Assembly: GCA_963725275.1 (NCBI GenBank)
Contig: CAVRXS010000004.1
Coordinates: forward strand, 62,001 to 126,000
DNA from: Bog-756 sp963725275
GTDB taxonomy: Bacteria > Actinomycetota > Acidimicrobiia > Acidimicrobiales > RAAP-2
Direction: 5' to 3'
Length of the DNA stretch: 64,000 nucleotides
This document shows, in pieces, positions 25,031-34,261 of this stretch. Numbering within the stretch: position 1 is the stretch's first letter; every line of letters begins with the position of its first letter. Under the pieces are notes generated by a model, which saw only the letters and a program-made list of their open reading frames with translations, had not been told where the DNA came from and made no database searches. The translations under genes were made by a program, and so were the position numbers.

Positions 25031-27613
25031 ATGTCCCGTGACCTACCCGCACTGGTGGACCACCTCGACCTCGATGAGAAGGTCACCCTCCTCGCAGGGG
25101 CCGACATCTTCTCGATGGCCCCCTTGGAACGGCACGGGATCCCTCCCGTCCGGGTCACCGACGGCCCCAACGGCGCGCGCGGACCGGTGCTCCCCGGTGC
25201 GCCGGACGGAAAGGAGCCGCTGAGCTCGACCTGCGTGCCATGCGGAGCGGCGCTGGGTGCGACCTGGGACACAGGGCTCGTCGAGCGAGTCGGCGCCCTG
25301 GTCGGACGGCAGGCCCGCACCAAGGTGTGCCGGGTGTTGCTCGCGCCCACGGTCAACCTCCACCGCTCACCGCTGGGTGGTCGCAACTTCGAGTCCTACT
25401 CCGAAGACCCGCTGTTGGCCGGCCGGATGGGCGCGGCGTATATACGAGGTGCCCAGTCCGCCGGCGTGGCCTGCACGGTCAAGCACTTCGCCGGAAACGA
25501 GTACGAGAAGGACAGGCTGGTCGCCAACTCGATCATTGACGACCGGGCTCTGCGCGAGCTGCATCTCCTGCCGTTCGAACTCGCGGTCAAAGAGGGAGGC
25601 GCCCTCGGCGTCATGACCGGCTACAACAGGGTGAACGGCCTGTATGGACCTGACAACCGTTGGCTCCTCCAGGACCTGCTGCGCGACGAATGGGGATTCG
25701 AGGGCTTCGTCGTCACCGACTGGTACGCCTTCGCCGATACGGAGCATGCGATTGCCGCAGGACTCGACCTCGAGATGCCGGGCCCGGGCCGTTCGTACGG
25801 ACCCCGGTTGGCCGAGGCGGTCCGAACCGGTACCGTCGATGAACAGCTGGTCGATGCAGCACTCCTGCGACTCCTCTCGGTCATGGACAGCGTGGGGGCC
25901 CTGGACGACGATCCGGATGAGCAGCCCAGGTCCGAGGACCGACCAAAGGACCGGGTGCTCGCACGCGAAGCCGCGGTCGCTGCGACGGTGTTGCTCAAGA
26001 ACACCGGGATCCTCCCGCTGGACCTCACCGAGCTGCGTCGCGTGGCGGTGATCGGGCCGAACGCCGGGCGCGCCGTCATCATGGGGGGCGGATCGGCGAG
26101 CGTGCCCGCGCCCTACCTCCGCTCCCCACTCGACGCACTCCGGGACCGGCTCGGACCCGGGGTCGAAATCGATCATGAACCGGCCGTCGACATCGCCCGG
26201 ACAAGTCCCGAGATTCCGAACGCGTGGCTGAACGTGGACGGTGCGCCGGGCATGGCCGTCGAGTTCCACCGGCCCGACGACCTCGGCGGCAAAGTGATCC
26301 ACACGGCAACCAAGGACACCGGTGCGGTCCTCTGGTTCGGCGCCGGCCCTGGCAACGTCGGTACCACCTTCTCGTGGAGGGCCTACGCCGACCTCACCGT
26401 GGGGGTAGCAGGTCGATGGACGCTCTCCCTCGTCCAGACGGATCCGGCTCGGCTTCTCGTCGACGAGCGGGTCGTGCTCGACGGATTCGCCGATCCGCCC
26501 GGTCCGGGTCATGACTTCTTCGGTCTGGCCAGGCAGGAGATGACCGTTGCGCTGGACCTGGCACCGGAGAAGCCCGTCCGGATCGAGGTGCAGTCCGTCG
26601 TTCGGGCTCCGGCCATCGTGATCGGGGCCAAGATCGGCATCCGGCCCGCACCGGCCATTGACGGCATCGAGCGGGCCGTCTCGGCCGCTGCGCAGGCCGA
26701 CGCGGTGATCCTGGTGGTCGGTACGGACGAGAACTGGGAGACCGAGGGCGCCGACCGGGAGTCGATGCACCTCCCCGGTGCGCAAGACGAGCTCGTCCAG
26801 CGGGTCCTCGAGGTCGCGCCGCTGGCGATCGTCGTCTTGAACGTCGGAGCTCCGGTCGCCACCCCATGGGCCGCGGATGCGGGCGCCGTGGTCCAGTGCT
26901 GGTTCGGTGGACAGGAAATGGCCGCCGGCCTCGTAGACGTCCTCTTTGGCGAGTCCGACCCTGGTGGTCGGCTCCCGACCACGATCCCGATGAGACTCGA
27001 GGACACCCCGACGTGGGGGAACTCGGTGCCCGAAGGCGGCCGGCTCCGCTACGTCGAGGGCGTCCTCGTCGGCTACCGGTGGTACGAGTCACGGGACATC
27101 GGTGTGTCGTTCCCCTTCGGACACGGGCTGTCGTATACGAGCTTCGAGATCGGAATGCCCGAGCTGTCGACAGCCACGATCGAACCGGGCGGGAGCATCA
27201 GTGTGCGGGTCCCGGTGACCAACACCGGTAGTCGACCGGGTACGGAGATCGTGCAGCTCTACGTGGCACCGAAGGAGCCCGGCGCATTCCGGCCACCGAA
27301 GGAGCTCAAGGGGTTCGCCAAGGCATCCCTCTCCCCTGGCGAGTCGACCGTCCTGGAGATCGAGCTCGGTGACCGTGCATTTGCCCGCTGGGCAGCCCTC
27401 GATCCTGCGCTGAGCGGACTAGCGGCGCAGCAGGCACGTGTCGCCCTCTGGGCGCCCCGCCCGGAGCGGGTCGACGAGAGCGGATGGATCATGGATCCGG
27501 GGAGGCACGAGCTGCACATCGGGAGATCGTCCGTCGACATCTCCCACGTCGTCTCGGTGCACGTGCCCACCGGCGGCCTACTGCACGACGGGGTTCCGCA
27601 GGTCGGGCCCTAA
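25031..27613 (+). CDS. glycoside hydrolase family 3 beta-glucosidase with PA14 domain
   Basis: An 860-residue enzyme that releases terminal beta-linked sugars. The GH3 barrel runs to about residue 300: TDGPNGARG, the substrate-site KHFAGNE (about 151-157), and the nucleophile Asp230 in GFVVTDWYAFAD. A PA14-type insert (about 395-530, QTDPARLLVDERVVLDGF) lies inside the second domain, followed by the second-domain loop GTDENWETEGADRESM (about 563-578) that holds the acid/base. A fibronectin III-like domain ends the protein (EIVQLYVAPKEPG). No signal peptide is visible, so it probably acts inside the cell on imported oligosaccharides or saponin-like glucosides. It is divergent from the S53 gene. 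Confidence 0.93.
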   Translation: MSRDLPALVDHLDLDEKVTLLAGADIFSMAPLERHGIPPVRVTDGPNGARGPVLPGAPDGKEPLSSTCVPCGAALGATWDTGLVERVGALVGRQARTKVCRVLLAPTVNLHRSPLGGRNFESYSEDPLLAGRMGAAYIRGAQSAGVACTVKHFAGNEYEKDRLVANSIIDDRALRELHLLPFELAVKEGGALGVMTGYNRVNGLYGPDNRWLLQDLLRDEWGFEGFVVTDWYAFADTEHAIAAGLDLEMPGPGRSYGPRLAEAVRTGTVDEQLVDAALLRLLSVMDSVGALDDDPDEQPRSEDRPKDRVLAREAAVAATVLLKNTGILPLDLTELRRVAVIGPNAGRAVIMGGGSASVPAPYLRSPLDALRDRLGPGVEIDHEPAVDIARTSPEIPNAWLNVDGAPGMAVEFHRPDDLGGKVIHTATKDTGAVLWFGAGPGNVGTTFSWRAYADLTVGVAGRWTLSLVQTDPARLLVDERVVLDGFADPPGPGHDFFGLARQEMTVALDLAPEKPVRIEVQSVVRAPAIVIGAKIGIRPAPAIDGIERAVSAAAQADAVILVVGTDENWETEGADRESMHLPGAQDELVQRVLEVAPLAIVVLNVGAPVATPWAADAGAVVQCWFGGQEMAAGLVDVLFGESDPGGRLPTTIPMRLEDTPTWGNSVPEGGRLRYVEGVLVGYRWYESRDIGVSFPFGHGLSYTSFEIGMPELSTATIEPGGSISVRVPVTNTGSRPGTEIVQLYVAPKEPGAFRPPKELKGFAKASLSPGESTVLEIELGDRAFARWAALDPALSGLAAQQARVALWAPRPERVDESGWIMDPGRHELHIGRSSVDISHVVSVHVPTGGLLHDGVPQVGP

Positions 27614-28422
27614 ACGACAGGCGCGTTCATGAAGTCGGCCATCCGCAACAGCGCGGCGCGCGACCGGGTCGGAACGGCATCAAGCGCATCGTCGACCCGC
27701 GTCCGGCCAGCCAGCGCATCTGCGACATGAGCTGCAGGATGCCCGACCGTGGTGACCCGGTTGACCGTGAGCGTGAGAGCACCCCGACTGGTCAGGGTGA
27801 AGACGCCGTCGCCCAGCTCGAGGGTCTCCTCCACCGGATCCCCGAACAGCAACGCCACCGCGGCGGCGATGAACAACCCGTACGAGGTCGCGTAGAGGGT
27901 TGCATCGTCGCCGCTCAGGTGCGCATCGCCTCGGGCGATCAGCACGTCGCGCTCGTGCATCCAGGAATCCCAGAAGGCATGGAGCACGACAACGGTCCAG
28001 TCCATCTGCCCGTACGGTAGGCGCACGTCGAACCTGTGGCACTCGGACAGCCGAGACCGGGCGAGTGCGAGCAGCTGTTCGGTCGTGGCCGCGAAGCGCT
28101 CGAGGGAGGTGTCAGGTGACTCGCCAGCCGATGCCCTGAGCCACTCTCCGGGCGTGACCCTCGGGTCGAACCCGGCCGCCCCGTCGAGCGAGTCGTCGTC
28201 CGCACTACCGCGGAGGATGAGCTCGTTGGCGTCGCAGAGGTGACGGACGACGTCGTGAGCGGACCAGTCGGTGCACCTGGTGCGAGCCATCCAGTCTTCG
28301 GGACCGAATCCACAGAGGATCGTCACGAAACGCTGCCGTTGCTCCTCGAACACGTCGAGCAGTCGTCCCGGATCGATGTCGCATTCGCCCTCGGTCTGCA
28401 GGAGCAGCGTTGCGGGCCGCAT
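27610..28422 (-). CDS. DinB/mycothiol-dependent maleylpyruvate isomerase-like protein
   Basis: A 270-residue protein. The N-terminal four-helix bundle has the family pattern: PEDWMARTRCTDWSAHDVVRHLCDAN (written in parts: DWSAHDVVRHL) and HAFWDSWMHERD, placing metal-ligand His residues at the helix ends. The C-terminal 90 residues form the SCP2-like part found in the actinobacterial group. Family members use a metal and mycothiol for isomerisation or detoxification; the substrate here is unknown. The stop overlaps the convergent GH3 stop by 4 bases. Confidence 0.75.
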   Translation of the reverse strand: MRPATLLLQTEGECDIDPGRLLDVFEEQRQRFVTILCGFGPEDWMARTRCTDWSAHDVVRHLCDANELILRGSADDDSLDGAAGFDPRVTPGEWLRASAGESPDTSLERFAATTEQLLALARSRLSECHRFDVRLPYGQMDWTVVVLHAFWDSWMHERDVLIARGDAHLSGDDATLYATSYGLFIAAAVALLFGDPVEETLELGDGVFTLTSRGALTLTVNRVTTVGHPAAHVADALAGRTRVDDALDAVPTRSRAALLRMADFMNAPVV

Positions 28423-28502
28423 GGGGCGACTCTACCGGCATTGGCAACCCGGGCAGGAGTCGACGGTCGTCGCCAAGAGAGGGGAATGCTAGAACGGGGA
28501 TC

Positions 28503-29429
28503 ATGGAGAAGCGACGGATCGGATCACTCGACGTCTCGGTTGTCGGCCTCGGAACCAACAACTTCGGGATGGGGATGCACGAGGACGAGGTACCCCCGGT
28601 CGTCAACGCTGCCCTCGAGGCGGGCATCACCTTCTTCGACACGGCGGATTCATACGGTGACAGCGAGGAGAGACTGGGCAAGGCGCTCGGCCGCCATCGT
28701 GACGAGGTGGTCATCGCCACGAAGTTCGGTAGTCCTGTGGGCAAAGGCGGCACCGGTGGCGCGGCACCTGCGTACGTGCGCGAGGCCGTCGAACGCAGTC
28801 TGCGCCAGCTCGCGACCGATCGGATCGATCTCTATCAGCTTCACCGGCCCGATCCGCACACCCCCATCTCCGACACGCTCGCTGTGCTCGACGAACTGGT
28901 CCGTGAGGGCAAGGTCCGCGAGATCGGCTGCTCGAACTTCTCGGCCGAACTGCTGCGCGAGGCAGATGAGGACGTCGCCCCACAAGGAGCGCACTTCATC
29001 AGCGTGCAGAACCACTACAACCTGCTGAACCGGGGAGAGGAGCGCGAGGTCCTCCCCGAGTGCCAGCGTCTGGGGCTCGCGTACCTCCCGTACTTTCCCC
29101 TGGCGAGCGGCATGCTGACGGGCAAGTACACGAGAGGTGAGGCGCCCGGCGCCGGAACGCGCATACAGCGCTGGGGCGAGCGGGCGAGCGGGCTGCTCTC
29201 CGATCAGAACTTCGAGGTCGTCGACGCACTCAGCGCATGGGCGGCATCGCATGATCACAGCCTGTTGGATCTGGCCTTCGCGTGGCTGATCGAGAAGCCG
29301 GTCATCCCGTCGGTCATCGCCGGCGCCACCAAGCCCGATCAGGTCCGTGCAAACGCGGCCACCGCGGGGTGGCGCCTCACCGCAGAGGACGCTGCGGAGG
29401 TCGACGCCCTGGCCCCGATCGTCACATGA
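28503..29429 (+). CDS. aldo/keto reductase
   Basis: A 308-residue NADPH-dependent oxidoreductase of the (beta/alpha)8 fold. The catalytic tetrad is present: Asp46 and Tyr51 in FFDTADSYGDSE, Lys74 in IATKFGS, His114 in YQLHRPD. The cofactor segment VIAGATKPDQV lies near the C-terminus. The ATG at 28503 starts the conserved MEKRRIGSLDVSVVGLG block; the frame is open further upstream but without family signal. Substrate unknown; no operon partner (the next gene is convergent). Confidence 0.92.
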   Translation: MEKRRIGSLDVSVVGLGTNNFGMGMHEDEVPPVVNAALEAGITFFDTADSYGDSEERLGKALGRHRDEVVIATKFGSPVGKGGTGGAAPAYVREAVERSLRQLATDRIDLYQLHRPDPHTPISDTLAVLDELVREGKVREIGCSNFSAELLREADEDVAPQGAHFISVQNHYNLLNRGEEREVLPECQRLGLAYLPYFPLASGMLTGKYTRGEAPGAGTRIQRWGERASGLLSDQNFEVVDALSAWAASHDHSLLDLAFAWLIEKPVIPSVIAGATKPDQVRANAATAGWRLTAEDAAEVDALAPIVT

Positions 29430-29516
29430 AGGTGCGGCTGGGGTCCCGCTCTGGCTGAGCGGTCCGCCGGCGAAGCGCCGCCTGGGAGCGACGACGACCG
29501 CCGAATCGGGTTCTCC

Positions 29517-30764
29517 CTACGACGACTGCACCGTGGTCGTTCCGGGCAGGTCCGTGCCACAGACCGGCTGGCTCGAGACCGGGACGAACCCACTCTGTTC
29601 GGCCCGCAGGTACCACCCGCACGATTCCGCTGGATCGTGACCGAAGACGGTCGAGTAATTGATGGTGCTGGGCAGCAGCCCGTTGCCGTTGTAGCTCTTG
29701 ATGTTGCGGAGCGCCGTGATGATGCTGGCATGGGTGGGGTTCGTTCCGGCCAGCTGGATGCCCTTGATCATGAGATCGGCGCCGAGCCAGGACTCGTACT
29801 GGCTGAAGTTCGGGAACTCGCTGCCCGTGAAGTGCTCATAGGTGTCGAGGGCCGACTTCATCTGCTGGGTGGCGGCGTCGGGCAGCTGGAAGGGCCGGAA
29901 GGTCGTGTCGAAATAGTCGCCCTGGACTGCGGACCAGGCCGTCGAGTTGATGACGCTCGGCTCATAGCCGGTCGGAAAGACGAGCACTTTGGCCTTCACA
30001 CCATCCTGGCCGAGGGCCGTCGCCAGGGCGTAGTTCGAGTTGTCGTCGAGCCCGGCGTAGAACGCATTGCACCCCTTCTGCTTGGCCACGAGCGCCTCCG
30101 TCGTCATGTCGACGCTGCCGAAGGGCACCGACGTGTCGAGCACACCCTCCTTGCCGCCGACGTGCTCGAAGGACAACGCGGTCCCATACGCTGACCGCGC
30201 CGATGAGGGCGAGATGCTGTAGCCGTAGCTGCAGACGACAGTGCCACCGTGGCTCTTCATGAACGCACCGATGCCCGTGTTCACCGGGTACTTCGTGTCA
30301 ACGCTCCCGACGTCGGAGGCGAACATGTTGGTGTAGGGCTGCTCGCCCCATTCGGGGCCGTCGAAGAAGCCGCCGGTCACGGGTACGCCCTGCTGGTTGG
30401 GGTACTGGGCCGCCTCGAAGAACAGCGGGCTGGTCGAAACGATGCCGATGACGCCTTTCGAGAGCGCGTCCTGGGCCGCTGTGACGACATATGACGGGCT
30501 GGTCTGGTCGTCGAGGACGATGCCCACGAGCTTGTGGCCGCTGACTCCGCCCTCCGCGTTCTGCATGGCGATCCGGGCATTGAACCCGGCCGCGGCCTGG
30601 GAGAACTCGGAGGCCCCCGGACCGGTGAGCGAGGTGATCATCGCGATCGTGTAGGGCGCCTTGGAGGCGGAGGGGGACCCCGATGGGACGGACGGCGACG
30701 ACGAGCAACCGGCGCAGACCAGGAGCGTTGCAGTCACCGCCGTGATTGCCAGTCTGATGCGCAT
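29517..30764 (-). CDS. ABC transporter substrate-binding lipoprotein (branched-chain amino acid type)
   Basis: A 415-residue periplasmic-type binding protein anchored by a lipid: the ATG at 30764 opens a lipoprotein signal with lipobox LVCAGC. A Ser/Pro-rich linker follows, then the type 1 fold beginning YTIAMITSLTGPGASEF, with AEGGVSGHKLVGIVLDDQTS and VVCSYGYSISPSS typical of the LivJ/amide-binding group. The C-terminal GWYLRAEQSGFVPVSSQPVC keeps two cysteines. No permease or ATPase gene is adjacent, so it is an orphan receptor or works with a distant transporter. Ligand unknown. Confidence 0.85.
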   Translation of the reverse strand: MRIRLAITAVTATLLVCAGCSSSPSVPSGSPSASKAPYTIAMITSLTGPGASEFSQAAAGFNARIAMQNAEGGVSGHKLVGIVLDDQTSPSYVVTAAQDALSKGVIGIVSTSPLFFEAAQYPNQQGVPVTGGFFDGPEWGEQPYTNMFASDVGSVDTKYPVNTGIGAFMKSHGGTVVCSYGYSISPSSARSAYGTALSFEHVGGKEGVLDTSVPFGSVDMTTEALVAKQKGCNAFYAGLDDNSNYALATALGQDGVKAKVLVFPTGYEPSVINSTAWSAVQGDYFDTTFRPFQLPDAATQQMKSALDTYEHFTGSEFPNFSQYESWLGADLMIKGIQLAGTNPTHASIITALRNIKSYNGNGLLPSTINYSTVFGHDPAESCGWYLRAEQSGFVPVSSQPVCGTDLPGTTTVQSS

Positions 30765-30932
30765 GGGATCCCCACTTTCCTTGATCGATCGGAGGGGCCA
30801 CAACATACTCATCCCCGGCCAACCCCTGTCTGCCGTAGTTTGCCACCCCATACCGCCGAACAGGAGGACGAGCACGAGGACGCAGCCGCGCGCGAGGATC
30901 TCCGACCGAAAACGAGCCTCCGACTGTCGTAG

Positions 30933-30970
30933 TCTTTGGGCGCCCTGGCAGCGGCCGGGGCGCCCAAAGA
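30933..30970 (+). promoter_or_regulatory. perfect 13-bp dyad just upstream of a start codon
   Basis: TCTTTGGGCGCCC (30933-30945) and GGGCGCCCAAAGA (30958-30970) are exact reverse complements around a 12-base loop. The structure ends 6 bases before the GGGAG ribosome site of the gene starting at 30987. The flanking genes are divergent, so it is not needed as a terminator. It could be an operator or a leader hairpin controlling translation. Confidence 0.6.
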
Positions 30971-30986
30971 GCCCATGGGAGTTGGA

Positions 30987-31796
30987 ATGTTGATGCGATC
31001 GAGCAGGAAATGGCTGGCGACGATCGGACTCGTGGCTGTCGCCGGAGTCGGGACCACCATCGGTCTCGTCAACGGCGCCGGCGCTACGAGCGGTACGGGT
31101 GGTTCCGTCAGTCGTGCTGTGGACGGCCCCGTGACCACGGCAGGCTTCACGTTCAGTGCGTCACTGAGCGGTCTGACGACGTCGCCCGTGAGCGTCACCG
31201 GCAGCGGTAAGGCCGATCTCACGACGCACGCGCTGTCGCTCACCGTCAACGTGCCGGCGGTCGTCGCCAAGCGCATTCCCGGAGGGTCAGATTCTCCAGA
31301 GGTCGTCAACGCCGTCCTGTCGGGAGGCACGGTCTACCTCGAGATCCCGAGTCTGGGCTCCAGGATCGGCGCACCGTGGATTTCGGTCGCGTTGCCCTCC
31401 AAGACCTCCTCCGCTGTTCCTGCCCTGTTCACCAAGATCGCAACTGCGCTCGGCGATGTGAATGCCATTGTCCGGTTCGCGGATGCCCATCACGCCACGG
31501 TGAGGGCGCTCGGGAATGCCGTGGTCGACGGCGTCCACGCCTCGGGCAGCAGGATCGTTGCGACTCGGTCGACCCGCACCCTCACGGCGAGCGTCTGGGC
31601 GGACGCGTCGGATCGTCTTGTTCAGGCAACGGTGGCCGTGACCGCTACCGGTACGAGGGGCACCCACGGGCTCACCGCATCTGTCGACTTCGCCGGATAT
31701 GGATCGCCGGTCACGATCGTGGTGCCACAGCCTTCGCAGGTGAAGGCCATTCCGTTCTCCGTGGTCAAGATGTTCCTCGGGAGAGCCCGGGTGTGA
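30987..31796 (+). CDS. secreted protein resembling the LppX/LprG-type fold
   Basis: A 269-residue exported protein. The ATG at 30987 has GGAG five bases upstream; starts at 30975 and 30993 are alternatives. The signal region is RSSRKWLATIGLVAVAGVGT, without a lipobox cysteine. The mature part has alternating strands with FTFSASLSGLTTSPVSVTG, DLTTHALSLTVNV, and the pair VYLEIPSLGSRIGAPWISVA. This matches the pattern of actinobacterial lipid-binding lipoproteins of the LppX/LprAFG group, which shuttle lipids across the envelope. Without the lipobox it would be soluble. The similarity is by pattern only. A strong dyad precedes it. Confidence 0.6.
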   Translation: MLMRSSRKWLATIGLVAVAGVGTTIGLVNGAGATSGTGGSVSRAVDGPVTTAGFTFSASLSGLTTSPVSVTGSGKADLTTHALSLTVNVPAVVAKRIPGGSDSPEVVNAVLSGGTVYLEIPSLGSRIGAPWISVALPSKTSSAVPALFTKIATALGDVNAIVRFADAHHATVRALGNAVVDGVHASGSRIVATRSTRTLTASVWADASDRLVQATVAVTATGTRGTHGLTASVDFAGYGSPVTIVVPQPSQVKAIPFSVVKMFLGRARV

Positions 31797-31825
31797 GCAC
31801 CGGGGCTCCCTTCGTTCGGCCGTCG

Positions 31826-34156
31826 TCAGACCAACAGACCTTGATGTCGGCGGACGAAACGGTCGGCGGAGCGGGCGAGATCGACCTGGACCTGGTGCTG
31901 GTTCTCGAGTAGCTGGTCGGCCCACAGCATCCGCAGGATCGCACGGAGGCGGTCGCCACGCCTTCTTGCGCGTGCGTCGTCAAACGCCTCACGCAGAACA
32001 CCATGAAGCGTGTCGTCGTGGACGGGGGGCGGGTCGAGCGCATCGCGATGGTCGGCCAGCAACTCGGCAAACTCCCCGTACCAGTGATGGCTCGAGGCAT
32101 ACGAATCACGGAGCACGGCTCCTGCGATCGAGACCGACTCCAGCTCGGGTTGACCCGGATCCGGTGGGAGCACATCCAAGGTGGCCAAGGTGTAGGCCGC
32201 CAGACGGATCCGGTTTGCGCCAGTGAAGAGGTCGGCGACGGTTTCGACCGGAACGACCTTGGCTCCGCGTTCGGCCAGGAACTGACGGAAGGCGTCATCG
32301 AGACGGAGATACGCCCGGTGCGCCTCGCGCTGGGCCGGACGGATGTCGATGGCTCCGGTCGTGGTGGTCAGGCGGTCCACCGCGTCGGCGAGATAGCCCG
32401 AATTCCTTGCAAAGGCATCCGAGAGGGCACGGCCGAGCGCCGCAGTCGCTCCGCGCGGCCAGAAGAGCAACCCCACGACGAGACTCACAGCACAGCCGAT
32501 GGCGACGTCTTCGACCCGTGTCAGCCCCACCCGCCAGCCCGTGGGATCGATGATGTTGAAGAGAATGATGACGACCACACTGAAGCCGGCCTGACCCGCC
32601 GCGAACGAGATCATCGCCGGCGCTATGCCGGAGACCAGGACGGCGACGGGGAGGATGACCCACAAGAGCACGGAGTGACCTCCGATCCCGATCATGATGG
32701 CCGAGCCCAACACAACGCCGACGGCGGTTCCACCGACGGCACGGAGGGCCGTGGAGCCGGTGCCCAGGGCATTGCTCCGCAGCACGGACAGCGTGCCCAA
32801 CACCACCCAGAAGCCGTGCTCGACGTCGGTGACCTCGACGATGGCGACCGCCAGTGCCAGGCCCACCGCCCCACGCACTGCGTTGCGGAACCACACCGAG
32901 CGCATCGAGAAGTAGGCAGCCAGTCGTCTCCAGGTGCCCGGGGAGGGGTCCTCGTCGAGTGGGCCGAGTGTGGGATCGAGAACGGGCCGGCCCCCGGCGG
33001 ACTCGAGCGCTGCATCCGCCACCATGCTCGTGGCGATTCCCATGGACCGCGCGTGGAAACTGGGATCCAAAGACGAGGCGATGCCGATGCCCGGATCGAT
33101 CTCGCTCGGCTGGTCTCCCCCGTCCCCGGCGGTTCCCGACTCATCGGCGCCCGGATCGATCAACGTCGCCACCTCCGCCTCGAGGACCTCGGCGACCGCT
33201 CCCTCCAGGCGCTCGACAGCGCGTTGCACGCCGGCAACAGCAGCGGGATCGTCGACGGGGTGGCCGGCGTCGTCGCAGATCAGGGTGGCACTCGTGCGCA
33301 AGGTGTCCGCCACAGCCTCCATCACCGCCCGAACCCGAGGGGTGTTCGGCGAGGCACCGTCGCCCCCTCGCGCGAGCTCGGCGCTCCCGACGACCCACTC
33401 GACTCGACCGACGAGTTTGGCCAGTGCAACCGCCCCCGCTGCGGCGCCGGTTGGCGGGTAGGGCGTCGCGGCAAAGTCACGGTGCAACGAGGAGATCTCC
33501 GACGCGACCGCTGCCAGAGCCTCGGGATCGGTCCGTCCCTCGGCCTGCCTCGCCGCTGACCGGCCCACAGCCGAGATCGTCGACGCGAGACGTCGACGGA
33601 GGGTGTCGTGCCAAGGAGTGGGCCAGACCAGCATGCACGCCGGAATGCAGATGGCACCGGCGAAGACCCAACCCACGAGGCGAGGGCCGATGCCGTCCGC
33701 GGGCTCGGCGACCGCAACCGGCAGCACGAACATCAACAACACTGCCGTCGACGCAGTGACTGCCTGAGGCGAGATGATCCCGACGAACAGTACGGCGAAT
33801 CCGACGATTGCCATCGCGATCACGGCCAGCACCTTGTGCTCCGAGACAACCGTTCCCACGGTGATGAAGACGGTTCCGACGAGGAAGAGCGTGAGGTAGG
33901 AAGAGAGTCGAGTTATCGGGCGTCCCGGGAAATCCACCAGGAGCAGGAGGGCGAACGAGCCGAACGCTCCGAACAGGCCGACCTGTGGATTTGTGGAGAC
34001 CAGATGGGTCAGCGCGAATACCGTGGGCATCACGACCGCCGCCCGGATCGAACGTTTGACGACCAGGAGCTCGGGATCCCTTGCCTTGACTCGAGCAACA
34101 CCACGCGTCCGCCAGGCGGATCGAACCGTCCCGATGGGGGTCGTGGTGTCGCTCAT
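31826..34156 (-). CDS. FUSC family membrane protein (aromatic acid exporter-like)
   Basis: A 776-residue membrane protein with two similar halves. Each has a bundle of about six helices (residues 35-185 and 420-560) followed by a long helical soluble domain. Recognisable stretches are AAVVMPTVFALTHL and FGAFGSFALLLLVDFPG in the first half, and VGLALAVAIVEVTDVEHGFW followed by LSVLRSNALGTGSTALRAV in the second, the family signature. FUSC proteins resemble AaeB/YccS and are thought to export aromatic or weak organic acids. No membrane fusion partner is adjacent. The ATG at 34156 has only a weak ribosome site. Confidence 0.85.
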   Translation of the reverse strand: MSDTTTPIGTVRSAWRTRGVARVKARDPELLVVKRSIRAAVVMPTVFALTHLVSTNPQVGLFGAFGSFALLLLVDFPGRPITRLSSYLTLFLVGTVFITVGTVVSEHKVLAVIAMAIVGFAVLFVGIISPQAVTASTAVLLMFVLPVAVAEPADGIGPRLVGWVFAGAICIPACMLVWPTPWHDTLRRRLASTISAVGRSAARQAEGRTDPEALAAVASEISSLHRDFAATPYPPTGAAAGAVALAKLVGRVEWVVGSAELARGGDGASPNTPRVRAVMEAVADTLRTSATLICDDAGHPVDDPAAVAGVQRAVERLEGAVAEVLEAEVATLIDPGADESGTAGDGGDQPSEIDPGIGIASSLDPSFHARSMGIATSMVADAALESAGGRPVLDPTLGPLDEDPSPGTWRRLAAYFSMRSVWFRNAVRGAVGLALAVAIVEVTDVEHGFWVVLGTLSVLRSNALGTGSTALRAVGGTAVGVVLGSAIMIGIGGHSVLLWVILPVAVLVSGIAPAMISFAAGQAGFSVVVIILFNIIDPTGWRVGLTRVEDVAIGCAVSLVVGLLFWPRGATAALGRALSDAFARNSGYLADAVDRLTTTTGAIDIRPAQREAHRAYLRLDDAFRQFLAERGAKVVPVETVADLFTGANRIRLAAYTLATLDVLPPDPGQPELESVSIAGAVLRDSYASSHHWYGEFAELLADHRDALDPPPVHDDTLHGVLREAFDDARARRRGDRLRAILRMLWADQLLENQHQVQVDLARSADRFVRRHQGLLV

Positions 34157-34261
34157 CGGATCGTGCCCCTGGCTGGCAACGTCGTCGGCGCCGGCAAAAG
34201 CCAAACCATGTGAGTGACAAACTACCGGGTCAGCTGGGTTGCGACCTCTTGTCCTGGCGGG

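Noticed and set aside
32003..33559. 518-residue + strand frame inside the FUSC gene
   Set aside because: Antisense shadow; composition is Arg/Gly/Asp-rich with no motif, while the FUSC frame has clear membrane helices.
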